In this document: positions 9,791 through 18,658 of the stretch, in pieces | How positions within the stretch are numbered: position 1 is the first letter of the stretch | Layout: the number at the start of each line of letters is the position of its first letter | NCBI GenBank assembly: GCA_903970165.1 | Contig: CAJCHZ010000053.1 | Coordinates: 1-64,000 of the forward strand | DNA from: Betaproteobacteria bacterium | Lineage (GTDB): Bacteria > Acidobacteriota > Terriglobia > Acidiferrales > UBA7541 | Direction: 5' to 3' | Length of the DNA: 64,000 nt | Made by a program: the position numbers and the translations under genes | Notes under the pieces: generated by a model | The model's database searches: none | Told to the model about the DNA's origin: nothing | The model's input: the letters and a program-made list of their open reading frames with translations, nothing else

Positions 9791-10693
9791 TCAGGCAGCA
9801 ACTTCGTAGCCAGCCGCTATTTCAGAAATGATCTTCCACGCATTCTGATATTGCTGGCGATCCGTTCCGTTGGGAGTTTGAGAGCGGCGCGCGATCATGT
9901 AATCCCACAGTCCGAATGCAAAGGCCGAGTAGTAGATACATTGTTTCCCTCGCGCTTTCGCGATTTGGATACTGCTCGCTAGTGGATGATCATGGAATTG
10001 TTTTGCGAACATCTGGCAACAGTAATCCAGTGCAGACTTAACTTTTGGAAAGGTTGCCGAACCAGGTTCACGATAAACGTACAAAGGACTGGGCAAAATG
10101 GCATATCGCTCGCCTGCGAGTGCCCGCAAAAGAAAGTCAACGTCTTCCGCAATCGGAAAGGATGGATCAAACCCGGTCTTCTTCGCGAGCTTAGCGACTA
10201 TCATTGTGGGTGCAAATGCAAAAGGCGGCATGCCAACATGCCTCATGGGAGCATGAATAAGGGGAGCTTTTTTAGGTGTATTTCGCACACCCACCAACTG
10301 GTCGCTCGCGTTCGAGATAGCCATGCCCGTGCTCACCAACGCAACGTCGGGCTCGGACTCGAGCAACTCCATCTGTTCGCGCAATTTATGTGGGTAGACC
10401 CAATCGTCAGCATCGAGAAATGCAATGTATCTGCCGCGCGCAATCTCTAAACCGCATTGACGCGCATATCCACGCCCTCTGTTGCGGTCCAATGGGTGAT
10501 ACTGAATTCTGGGGTCGCAAAGGGCTCGAATGATGCGCTCAGGATTATCCGTTGAACCGTCATCGACCACAATACACTCCCAATCCTCGCAAGCCTGCGC
10601 CTGGAGAGATGCAAGTGCAAGGAGAAGTGTGTCGGCTGCGTTGAAAAGGGGCATTACCACCGAGATCAGTGGCATTATTGAATTGTCTGCCAT
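9791..10693 (-). CDS. Family 2 glycosyltransferase
   Basis: Inverting GT-A glycosyltransferase of 300 residues. The catalytic domain begins at once: ISVVMPLFNAADTL (nucleotide-sugar binding), CIVVDDGSTDN, GRYIAFLDADDWVYP (DxD metal motif) and EDVDFLLRALAGERYAI. No membrane helix. The ATG at 10691-10693 overlaps the 3' end of the polymerase gene by 19 bases, so it is probably translationally coupled. The donor and acceptor cannot be told from sequence; it presumably adds one sugar of the EPS repeat unit at the cytoplasmic face. Confidence 0.9.
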   Translation of the reverse strand: MADNSIMPLISVVMPLFNAADTLLLALASLQAQACEDWECIVVDDGSTDNPERIIRALCDPRIQYHPLDRNRGRGYARQCGLEIARGRYIAFLDADDWVYPHKLREQMELLESEPDVALVSTGMAISNASDQLVGVRNTPKKAPLIHAPMRHVGMPPFAFAPTMIVAKLAKKTGFDPSFPIAEDVDFLLRALAGERYAILPSPLYVYREPGSATFPKVKSALDYCCQMFAKQFHDHPLASSIQIAKARGKQCIYYSAFAFGLWDYMIARRSQTPNGTDRQQYQNAWKIISEIAAGYEVAA

Positions 10694-11928
10694 TTCGCCG
10701 GTATCGAGCGCGCAGGGTCGGTCTCAGGCGCAACCACCCTTGAAACAGGCAGAGAACCGGCAACCGCAAGCACCGCTAACAGGACCAGCACACCGATTCC
10801 GCCATAGTAATACTCCCCACTCATTCCGCCGGCTATCGCCGTGACCAAAGACGCTCGAGTTGCGACTCCGATTTTGTTTCGAACAACAATCGAGAAGCCC
10901 GCTTGTTGCCAGGCGATAGCAAAAATCGATATCACTAGGACTCCACCTACAATTCCAGTTTCCAAGAACATTTGAATAAAAAAGTTATGGGATCCGGTTT
11001 CCCACAAGCCAGAAGTGTCTCCGCGATGGTAAAAGCCCGTGCCCAACAGCGGTGAATTAATGAGCTTGGGAAGCTCGTGCGCCCACGTCGCGATACGGCC
11101 TCCGTCGTCCACTGATTGAGAACCTGAGGTTTCGGTCGGCAAAAGCGTCAGATCCACAAGAGATTTAAAGGTAGGAAGAGCTTCGTATGCGAGGATAGAT
11201 GCGGAGCCAATAACGACAATCATAATCACGATCTTTAGGTTCTGCGTTTTCTTGACAAAAATGTATCCAAATCCCGCAATGAATGCGACCCATCCTCCGC
11301 GTCCATGAGTGGTCAGCGAGCTTGATAGCAGCACAGAACATATTGCGAATCCAACTACTAACACAGCGCTTAGATTCCACCTGCGGCTGCCTCCACTATC
11401 TATCCACAAGCCGGCTATATAGGTGCACAGGATCGCTTGTGACACGATAATGATGTTATAGGACTTATAACCTCCGAGGGCGTCGGTTGGTTGAGCACTT
11501 GCATCGCCCTTGCTTGCCAACAAGCCAACACTAAGGACGAGCAAAGCAATAAGTAATGACCACAGCCACTCCGTTCGTACTCTAGGATCTGAGAGCTTTC
11601 TTGCGATGAGAAGGCTCGCGAGCGTGTAGAGCACGAGTCTGGCGAGTTTCAAACCACATCCGACAAGAACCGGGATATCGCTTATATACTGATAGCGAAA
11701 ATGAATCGACAAGGTCGACAACAGCGCCCATCCCAGAAAGCCCCATAAGAGTGGGTTGAATCTACGGGAATGCTGCTCATATTTGGCAGACGGAGCAATC
11801 AGCAACAAAATGATAAACGGCACAATCAGCCAGTCCGAGACTTCCAATGTGCCAAAAGCGGTTTGATGGGAGAGGCCTATGTTAGGTATAAAAAGCAATG
11901 GAAAGAAGAAAAGCCAGAGTCGGTTCAT
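10675..11928 (-). CDS. O-antigen ligase/polymerase family membrane protein (Wzy-like)
   Basis: Polytopic membrane protein of 417 residues with roughly eleven hydrophobic segments. There is a large periplasmic-type loop near residues 230-300 containing the LINSPLLGTGF and TGSHNFFIQ motifs, which are typical of the Wzy_C/O-antigen ligase family. In a locus with Wzx and Wza-Wzc its likely job is to polymerise lipid-linked repeat units in the periplasm; ligation to another carrier is the alternative. The ATG at 11926-11928 overlaps the upstream stop as ATGA. The open frame runs further upstream to 12177, but that part lies inside the previous gene and reads as non-coding sequence. Confidence 0.85.
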   Translation of the reverse strand: MNRLWLFFFPLLFIPNIGLSHQTAFGTLEVSDWLIVPFIILLLIAPSAKYEQHSRRFNPLLWGFLGWALLSTLSIHFRYQYISDIPVLVGCGLKLARLVLYTLASLLIARKLSDPRVRTEWLWSLLIALLVLSVGLLASKGDASAQPTDALGGYKSYNIIIVSQAILCTYIAGLWIDSGGSRRWNLSAVLVVGFAICSVLLSSSLTTHGRGGWVAFIAGFGYIFVKKTQNLKIVIMIVVIGSASILAYEALPTFKSLVDLTLLPTETSGSQSVDDGGRIATWAHELPKLINSPLLGTGFYHRGDTSGLWETGSHNFFIQMFLETGIVGGVLVISIFAIAWQQAGFSIVVRNKIGVATRASLVTAIAGGMSGEYYYGGIGVLVLLAVLAVAGSLPVSRVVAPETDPARSIPAKWQTIQ

Positions 11929-12857
11929 GCCTGGACGCCAGTCGTGTGGTTGCCGCAAATCGGGGGTTGTTTGGCGGCTCGAAGGCCGGCTAATAGTCCT
12001 GCAATTCCGGTACGGAAAATATCCAGAGTGCGGTAGTGGGCCGCATAAGAAATGAAGAGTAAAAAAAGCCTGAAATAGGCCACTGGGGTTTGAAACCATC
12101 GCAAGTGGCGTTCGATGAGGATGGCACGGTTGTGCGCCAGCGAGCGCATGTAGCTTGGGATGTCCGGAACCCTGCATCCGCCGTTCGCGGCTGCCAGATG
12201 ATGAAGCCGAGCATCACCGTTGAAATAAATATCGAAGCCGCATTTTCGGACCCTCATACACAACTCAGTCTCCTCGTAAAGCGCCGCCCCAACGGCAAGT
12301 GCTTCGTCAAACCCTCCCGCTGCCTGCAGGACGGAGCGGGTAACAGAAAAATTGCAGCCGGCGACATGCTGGACGAGGCAGGTGCCGTTTGCCCCAAAAC
12401 TTCGAACGGGAGTTGCGGTCCACGAATTGAACCGTCCGGGCGGTCCACTGCAGTTGTCTGGAGATATTCGCTCGTCAACGCCACCTGCAACCATACCTAC
12501 ATTTGGCTGCGACAGTCCCCGGAGATGTTCGCTTATCAACGAACGCCCGCACCGTATGTCATCATCGACAAAAACTATGGTGTCGTATCTTGCTCGCTGC
12601 CAGCCGTAATTGCGCGCGAGGGGGAGTCCACGAAACTGCACTCGATGATATGAAATCAACTTAGGATGTTCACGACACAGATTTAAAAGCACACCATCTT
12701 CCGCACTCGATTGATCGACGACGAGAATCTCGATCGGCCGATGGTCCTGGTCGAGCAGATCGTTTAGCGTGTCGATCAAGCAGGACCCACGGTTCAAAGT
12801 GGGAACCACGATCGACATTCCCTGCTTCTTTTGGTCCACGGCGGATGTCGCACTCAT
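11925..12857 (-). CDS. Family 2 glycosyltransferase
   Basis: GT-A glycosyltransferase of 310 residues. Motifs: SIVVPTLNRGSCLIDTL, IEILVVDQSSAED, the acceptor-site LPLARNYGWQRA, and DTIVFVDDDIRC as the metal-binding DDD. A later GGFDEALAVGAALYEETELCM follows. The start at 12855-12857 overlaps the stop of the upstream acyltransferase gene (ATGA) and its own stop overlaps the polymerase start, so it sits in a run of coupled genes. A weakly hydrophobic stretch near the C-terminus (PVAYFRLFLLFISYA) may hold it at the membrane. Specific sugar unknown. Confidence 0.9.
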   Translation of the reverse strand: MSATSAVDQKKQGMSIVVPTLNRGSCLIDTLNDLLDQDHRPIEILVVDQSSAEDGVLLNLCREHPKLISYHRVQFRGLPLARNYGWQRARYDTIVFVDDDIRCGRSLISEHLRGLSQPNVGMVAGGVDERISPDNCSGPPGRFNSWTATPVRSFGANGTCLVQHVAGCNFSVTRSVLQAAGGFDEALAVGAALYEETELCMRVRKCGFDIYFNGDARLHHLAAANGGCRVPDIPSYMRSLAHNRAILIERHLRWFQTPVAYFRLFLLFISYAAHYRTLDIFRTGIAGLLAGLRAAKQPPICGNHTTGVQA

Positions 12858-14008
12858 GCGGAAACCGGTGTTATGAGTAGTTCTGTTTTCTGCTCTTCTA
12901 CGCTTGGCTCCGCTGGCTGCACATCGCGTGGGACACTCGAGAAGCGCTTGCGCCAACGCAAGAAGGGTTTTTCCAGACAATAGTAGGAGAGTTCAGCAGT
13001 CAGAAAAGCAAATACAAGGCTCAGGGGGAATATTCCCGTGAGCGTCGTATTCTTTGGAGTCAGGAATAGCTGCTGCCAAAGGTACAAACTATAGGAGATG
13101 ATGCCGAAGTGCGCGACTACGGGATTATTCAGAATTCTCCCTAGAGTGGTCTTGTCGTAAAAAACAACATGCGCGATCAGAAGGGCGATCACTAAATTCT
13201 GCAACGAGAAACCGACTGAGAGCGAGTACGCACCCTTGAACTGCCGGGTTAGCAGTGAATCGATCCCGATAAAACATACGGATGCAATCGGAATCAGGCA
13301 TGACCGCGCCACTCTCTTCAGGATGTTCAGATGTTCCTGATTTAAAGATACCAGCGCCAATAAGGCGCCGATCATTAACGAATCCGCGCGACCCTGAAGC
13401 ATCATTCCGATCCTCGGCCGGGTGGAGGGAAAAAGGTAATACGATCCCACCCGGATGAATGGAGAACAAATGACTATGAAAAGGGCGATCCACTTCCCCC
13501 GTTTGGGACCTGCCCACTTCAAGATTACCGGCCAGAGCAGATAGAACTGCTCCTCAATACTCAAAGACCACGTATGTCCAAGAAACCAAGTGTCCACGCT
13601 ATGCGGAACGTAATTCCATACATAGATAGCTGCACTAAGCAGTTCAGCCCGCGTCACGTGAATATACCCGAGCAGCGTCAGCACTAATGCAACCAGCCAG
13701 TACGCGTAAAAACCGGGAAAAATCCGAAACGCTCGCCGTACATAAAAATTCTTAAGGTCGATGGAATTCGTCGCGGACTGCTCGTGCGCAAGCAGAATTG
13801 TGATAAGAAAACCGCTGATGACAAAAAAAATTGAAACCCCAAGGCGGCCTTGCCCAAAAAAGCTGAGGAGCATGGAAGTGCCGAAGCCGGACGCTTTGAT
13901 AGTTCCACTAGCGTGCCCAACCACAACCATGAAAATGGAAACGGCACGCAACCCATCTAGCGAAGGAATTCGACAACTAGAACTCGCCTTCGTTGCGAGC
14001 CTACTCAT
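12854..14008 (-). CDS. Acyltransferase 3 family membrane protein (OafA-like)
   Basis: Integral membrane acyltransferase of 384 residues with about ten helices. The opening SLDGLRAVSIFMVVVGHA carries the LDGLRA and catalytic-His patterns of the family; LGVSIFFVISGFLI and WSLSIEEQFYLLWP are the other hallmark motifs. Such proteins move acetyl or other acyl groups across the inner membrane onto extracytoplasmic glycans. The ATG at 14006-14008 overlaps the upstream glycosyltransferase gene by eight bases. Likely role here: O-acylation of the EPS. A second gene of the same family lies at 18655-19770. Confidence 0.93.
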   Translation of the reverse strand: MSRLATKASSSCRIPSLDGLRAVSIFMVVVGHASGTIKASGFGTSMLLSFFGQGRLGVSIFFVISGFLITILLAHEQSATNSIDLKNFYVRRAFRIFPGFYAYWLVALVLTLLGYIHVTRAELLSAAIYVWNYVPHSVDTWFLGHTWSLSIEEQFYLLWPVILKWAGPKRGKWIALFIVICSPFIRVGSYYLFPSTRPRIGMMLQGRADSLMIGALLALVSLNQEHLNILKRVARSCLIPIASVCFIGIDSLLTRQFKGAYSLSVGFSLQNLVIALLIAHVVFYDKTTLGRILNNPVVAHFGIISYSLYLWQQLFLTPKNTTLTGIFPLSLVFAFLTAELSYYCLEKPFLRWRKRFSSVPRDVQPAEPSVEEQKTELLITPVSA

Positions 14009-15272
14009 GAAAAATGCCCCTATTTTTCAAGGCTGAAGACAAACGTCCACCGTAAACCTCCCAAGTGCTCTCGCGAAGAACGCGCTCACGAGCCTGCTTT
14101 CCCACGGCGCGAAATGATTCTGGCGAATGCACGAGGTTACGAATGATATTGGCAAGGCTCTCGGTATCGTCCTGCTCGATCAGCCATCCACTCTGCCCTT
14201 CGCGAATTGCATCCGGAATTCCGCCGCTTCGTGTCCCGACTACCGGGATACCGCAAGATTGAGCCTCCAGGAAAACTAGGCCGAACCCCTCAACCGCCCG
14301 CTCTTCGGGAGCATTTCTGGTGCAGAGTACAAACAGGTCGGAGGCCCAATAGACTTGAGGCAAATCCTCCTCAGAAACGAATCCCCACCAGCGCACTGAG
14401 GATTCGATTCCAAGTTCGATCGTGAGTTTTCTCAATTCCGGCTCGTGCTGGCCTCTGCCGATGACCAGATATACGACCTGTTCGCGCTCATCCAAAGTAA
14501 GTTTTGCAATAGCGCGTAATACTGTGTCATGGGCTTTGTAGTGCTCGATGCGCGACACCGTACAGAGCACTCGCTTGCCCGCGACTCCGAATTTCGATTT
14601 AGCAGTTGCACGGTCCCCAGGTGCAAAGCGATCAGGGTCGACCGCCAACGGGATTGCTTCCACGCGTGCTTTGGGAGCCGCCTTGGATACGAGTTCCCTG
14701 GTGTATTCGCTGTTGGCAATCACGAGGTTTGCGCTTTCCAACACCAGACGCTGCAAGGCACTCCAAAGTGACCGTCGCCAGCGGCTCACAGGCGGTAAGA
14801 GTTCTGCTCCGTGTGCGAGGATGACCAGCGGGCGGACGCCCGCGAGATATGCGATCAATCCTTCCGGGTACCAAACTCCACAAATTATTGGTTGCCGACT
14901 ATTGGGACGTTCCCGCCTGCGCTTCCGCAGCCAACTAAGCGCCTGCCACTCGCGAATAGGGCGTCGGGGATCAACGCGTCTCTGGGGCAAGCCGGTGTCT
15001 AGAACGGCTGCAGAGGTATTCTGCGTGAGGACAATTGCGTTAACCTGATCCTGTTGAAATATCCTGCCGATCTCCGCGCACAGTCTAGCGATCCCGCCAG
15101 ACACTGGTGGATATTCATACGCGAACAGAACGAGACTGCTTCGATCTCGCGGGTGTGCGAATGTCGGTTTCCGGGTAGACATCGAAACATCGGCTGTTTC
15201 GTATTGGTTGGTACGCCGCTCGATTTTTTGGTTCGGACCGCCGGGGGAAGGATTGGTTGGCTTTAGCAACAT
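14001..15272 (-). CDS. Family 4 glycosyltransferase
   Basis: Retaining GT-B glycosyltransferase of 423 residues. The N-terminal Rossmann half has the glycine-rich acceptor motif EYPPVSGGIARLCAEIGRIF. The C-terminal half has AGKRVLCTVSRIEHYKAHD, the donor-binding EGFGLVFLEAQSCGIPVVGT (E-x7-E) and GGIPDAIREGQSG. Start uncertain: the ATG at 15270-15272 and a second in-frame ATG at 15180-15182 both lack a good ribosome site. The longer one is listed. The stop overlaps the next gene (acyltransferase) by eight bases. Confidence 0.92.
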   Translation of the reverse strand: MLLKPTNPSPGGPNQKIERRTNQYETADVSMSTRKPTFAHPRDRSSLVLFAYEYPPVSGGIARLCAEIGRIFQQDQVNAIVLTQNTSAAVLDTGLPQRRVDPRRPIREWQALSWLRKRRRERPNSRQPIICGVWYPEGLIAYLAGVRPLVILAHGAELLPPVSRWRRSLWSALQRLVLESANLVIANSEYTRELVSKAAPKARVEAIPLAVDPDRFAPGDRATAKSKFGVAGKRVLCTVSRIEHYKAHDTVLRAIAKLTLDEREQVVYLVIGRGQHEPELRKLTIELGIESSVRWWGFVSEEDLPQVYWASDLFVLCTRNAPEERAVEGFGLVFLEAQSCGIPVVGTRSGGIPDAIREGQSGWLIEQDDTESLANIIRNLVHSPESFRAVGKQARERVLRESTWEVYGGRLSSALKNRGIFHE

Positions 15273-15335
15273 TTCATTACACGTGGGACGACAGAGGCTC
15301 GCTCCGTTTGAATTTCTCTCCGTAATGGTTGAGAA

Positions 15336-17312
15336 CTACCAGGGGATTACCTGGGTCCCGTCACCGTGACGTGCGTCAAACGCAATGACGTCCACGTCGG
15401 AGACGACGGAGATGTCCGTGTTAGCGTCCGTTGCAAGCGCGATCGAGTTCCCATCAGGGCGTACTAGAAAATAGCGGAGAAGCGCATCCGGGCCAGCAGG
15501 TGCAGAAGAATCGAATTCTGCTGCAACTCTTCTGCCATTTAATACAAGACTGACATCTTGCTTATGATCCAGCACCGCTGAGACGAACCTCACTCGCACA
15601 AGATAAACTCCAACCGGAACGGTAAAGGTGCGTTTAAGACAGTCAGATTTACACGACTGCAAGGGAGGACTTGTGGGACGCGATGGCTGGTCAACGCGCA
15701 ATGCTCCGATGATGGGTGAGCCTGCAACTTCACGGTCGTGATCGAAGGTGCGGCCGTTGGCAGCGTCCGCCAAGGCAACATTTGAAGCGGGAGAGTTACA
15801 TCCTGAAGTTGAGCTTGGCTGAAAGCCGAGCGGAGTCACTGGCATGGCACTGAGAAACTGTGGATCAGCGAAAATCGAATCGCTATCCAGCCCACTTTGT
15901 GCTTGGTACGATTTGAGAGAAGGAAATTTAGCTTTGGAATAACTGAACACCGGTTCGCCCGGAGCATAAAAACAGTTGTGAGTGGATACCACATTCGCTC
16001 CGAAAAGGGTCATTGCGCTTCCGGCGACTGCCGAGGAGACTATGTTGTCTGAGAAAACGATCTTGCCTCCCTTGTCGGAAGACCCCATCAGAGAATATGC
16101 ATAGGCGTTAAATATGGTGTTATTAAAAACGACGATGATTCCCGGACCTGTGATGCCTGCGTTTATGCCGGTAGACCCCCTCGCCCCGGCCACTCCCCCG
16201 AGGTTATAAATATTTCCGTAAAGACTCAGATTTACACCATGCGGCGCGCCCGCGGACCGGACTCGATCAAGAAAGTTGTACCGAACTATGCTGTCTTGCT
16301 CGTAATAAAAGTCCATGCCGCCGCTGCGCGCAAAGTAATTGTACTCAACCAGGCTATGCTTCGACTCTTGCAAGCCGACTCCCATCGCGTCCCCACCCAC
16401 CTGAATGCCGAGGATTTTGTTTTCAACACGCGAAACCCAATTGTCGCGAAATGTATTGTTGGAACCTTTCAAAACATAAAGAGCTGTGTTCCCGCCGCGG
16501 AAGACTGTATTGCTCTCCACTCGGCAGTTGACATCTCCTGATCGCAGATAGATACCGATCCCGAGAACATCTTGAATGTCGTTGTGATCAACAAGCATGT
16601 CATGGGAATTCGTAATGTCCATGCCGGTATAAAAGCGCTCGATGTCGAGATTCTCGATCCGGACGTAGCTGGAATTGGCAAGCATAACTCCCGCAGACCG
16701 GAATACCCGAATTTTTCCATTTGGCGTTTCGCCTTCGTGCGTCCGAACCCACAGCCGTCCTTCATACTGTCCCGCCAGTGTTCCGGACTGCAGTTCGGCG
16801 ATAAACGCTTCCAAGTATTCGCTCCGGTTCAATGATCCGCCTGGATAGATAGCTCTTACGGTCTTGCCCTCTACGAAAATTGACCCGAGCACACTTCCAA
16901 GGCCCATATCCGCTGTGTAGATTCCTAGATGGCCTGCAACGGCCTCCCAATGGATTTGCGGATTATCCCCGTATAGCAAGGGCTTCTGGCCTTCCCCATA
17001 GGCGCCGATCCTAACTGGCTTCTGCTCTGTGCCATTGGCTTGCAGGCGAATCTGCCCGTCCCACTGATCTCCACGTCTCAACAAGATGCTGTCGCCCGGT
17101 TGGAATGGTTCCGCGGAGGTTGACTTCCAATAGATCTTCGATAGGTGTTGCCACGGTCTCTCGGGACTCTCACCATCATTGTTGTCATTCCCGGAGCTCG
17201 AAGAAATGTAATAGCTTCTGGAGCTAACGCCCTCCAGCGATGCGGCAAAATTCTTGCTACATCCCAGCAGGATAAGGAATGCGGCGAACGAGAGCCCAGT
17301 GCAAACCTTCAT
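15336..17312 (-). CDS. Secreted right-handed beta-helix lipoprotein
   Basis: Exported protein of 658 residues. It starts with a lipoprotein-type signal (FAAFLILLGC, lipid-attachment Cys near 18). The mature part begins with the YYISSSSGNDNNDG opening that is common in secreted parallel beta-helix proteins. It then has many short Asn/Gly-rich rungs between about 210 and 450 (for example VRIENLDIERFYTGMDI, MLVDHNDIQDVLGIGI). The C-terminal 110 residues look like a separate beta-rich domain. The fold is shared by polysaccharide lyases, epimerases and sugar hydrolases, so a role in trimming, modifying or anchoring the EPS is plausible; no catalytic residues can be assigned. The ATG at 17310-17312 overlaps the upstream stop (ATGA). 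A GTG three codons earlier is possible. Confidence 0.82.
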   Translation of the reverse strand: MKVCTGLSFAAFLILLGCSKNFAASLEGVSSRSYYISSSSGNDNNDGESPERPWQHLSKIYWKSTSAEPFQPGDSILLRRGDQWDGQIRLQANGTEQKPVRIGAYGEGQKPLLYGDNPQIHWEAVAGHLGIYTADMGLGSVLGSIFVEGKTVRAIYPGGSLNRSEYLEAFIAELQSGTLAGQYEGRLWVRTHEGETPNGKIRVFRSAGVMLANSSYVRIENLDIERFYTGMDITNSHDMLVDHNDIQDVLGIGIYLRSGDVNCRVESNTVFRGGNTALYVLKGSNNTFRDNWVSRVENKILGIQVGGDAMGVGLQESKHSLVEYNYFARSGGMDFYYEQDSIVRYNFLDRVRSAGAPHGVNLSLYGNIYNLGGVAGARGSTGINAGITGPGIIVVFNNTIFNAYAYSLMGSSDKGGKIVFSDNIVSSAVAGSAMTLFGANVVSTHNCFYAPGEPVFSYSKAKFPSLKSYQAQSGLDSDSIFADPQFLSAMPVTPLGFQPSSTSGCNSPASNVALADAANGRTFDHDREVAGSPIIGALRVDQPSRPTSPPLQSCKSDCLKRTFTVPVGVYLVRVRFVSAVLDHKQDVSLVLNGRRVAAEFDSSAPAGPDALLRYFLVRPDGNSIALATDANTDISVVSDVDVIAFDARHGDGTQVIPW

Positions 17313-18658
17313 TGTCTGCACCTGTTAGTGCGTGCCGAAAGGGATTCGAATAGGTCCGCGAAGGTCTGTACTTGACGACGGGCTGTATATCGTTCGCATT
17401 CGCTGTCATCAGGAACTGGCAGGGCGTGTCGTCCCAACAAGAAGTCACCAAGGATCCTCGCGCGGTTGTCTAGGGAGCCGTCTAGAAAAATGCCGAGTCG
17501 GCTGCGGGTCAACGCTGTGCGGGCTTCGGAAGGGTCCGGGACAACTGCGAGGACCGGCTTGCGCATTCCGATGTAGTCAGTCATTTTGGCGGCATTTGTC
17601 CACCAGCGTGAATGAGCACCAGGAACCAAGAGGCCAGCAAGCGCGGTCCGCAATAATTTGTATCCTTCGCGCTGGGGCATTTGATCTCGGAACTCGACAT
17701 GCTCCCAGAGACCATACTTTTCAAGAACTGGAGCCAACCGCGGACGATTCAGAGCGAGGGTGCCGACAATCAACACCTTGATGCCTTTGCTCTTTACGGC
17801 GGGATTCTCTACCGCCTTCGCTAGCGCTTCCCAAAACAATGCATCGAACTCAGGTAATATCTCGCCCGCAAAAAGCAGATAGGGACGATCCTCACTTGAG
17901 GCGGGCTGCTGGTCTCCTACGACGTCCTGATCAATTCCCGTGGGGATAAAGACGGGATCCACTCCCCTGATTCCAAACATGTCCCGATAAATGCTGACAG
18001 TACTGGAAGCGGCCAGCGTAATCGCGTCAGCGTTCGCGAGAGCATGGCGAATAATGTTTCTCTGAAAATGGTGAATTTGTGCAGCTTCGCTTGTTAATTG
18101 CTGAGTGTAGGCAATTGGATCACGAAAATCGGTTACCCAGGCGGCCCCGTTCCTGTGCAACGAATCACCAATCAGCAACGAGGAAAGCGGAGGAGCGGTG
18201 GTAAAGACGAGGCGAATGTCGCGCGCTTTCATGATCGTCTTTGCCATGGAGGTGGCGGTCTTAGCCCAGGTCCAGTGAGCATCGGGAGAGTGAAGCCAGT
18301 TCCTTAACAAATAGTGGTATGCGCGGGTGGCGATCGTCTTTCTGGTTCGTGACACCGTCTGATTTTGAATGGAGGATTCGGTTTTGAGCCCCTTGAAAGT
18401 GCGGTCGCGTCCCCCCAACGCCATGCGCATACCCCTCAGTGTTGGCTCGATATACCTCGCGCGGAGAATCTCCACTTCAGGAGAGAGGTCAGTGAGCAGG
18501 CCGGCGTCTTCATTGTATTCGTACTGCGTGTCCACGGTAAGAACAACTGGTTTCCAGCCAAACTGGGGAAGATATTTTGCCAATTTGTGAGCACGGAAGA
18601 CGGCCGCATGGTTCTGCGGGGCGAAGAACGGAGTCACGATTAGAACGGAGCGATTCAT
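17309..18658 (-). CDS. Glycosyltransferase, GT-B fold (family 4-like)
   Basis: Predicted glycosyltransferase of 449 residues. The N-terminus VLIVTPFFAPQNHAAVFRAH resembles the opening of WcaI/WbuB-type family 4 enzymes, and WVTDFRDPIAYTQQ is shared with them. The C-terminal donor-binding half is diverged: LLVPGAHSRWWTNAAKMTDYIGMRKPVLAV occupies the place of the E-x7-E region and has no clear second Glu, a pattern known in some WcaI-like proteins. The start at 18656-18658 overlaps the upstream acyltransferase stop (ATGA), and its stop overlaps the beta-helix gene in the same way. Confidence 0.82.
   Translation of the reverse strand: MNRSVLIVTPFFAPQNHAAVFRAHKLAKYLPQFGWKPVVLTVDTQYEYNEDAGLLTDLSPEVEILRARYIEPTLRGMRMALGGRDRTFKGLKTESSIQNQTVSRTRKTIATRAYHYLLRNWLHSPDAHWTWAKTATSMAKTIMKARDIRLVFTTAPPLSSLLIGDSLHRNGAAWVTDFRDPIAYTQQLTSEAAQIHHFQRNIIRHALANADAITLAASSTVSIYRDMFGIRGVDPVFIPTGIDQDVVGDQQPASSEDRPYLLFAGEILPEFDALFWEALAKAVENPAVKSKGIKVLIVGTLALNRPRLAPVLEKYGLWEHVEFRDQMPQREGYKLLRTALAGLLVPGAHSRWWTNAAKMTDYIGMRKPVLAVVPDPSEARTALTRSRLGIFLDGSLDNRARILGDFLLGRHALPVPDDSECERYTARRQVQTFADLFESLSARTNRCRQ

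Noticed and set aside
10675..12177. Longer version of the polymerase gene starting at 12177
   Set aside because: The extra 83 codons lie inside the upstream glycosyltransferase; an ATGA overlap start at 11928 is much better.
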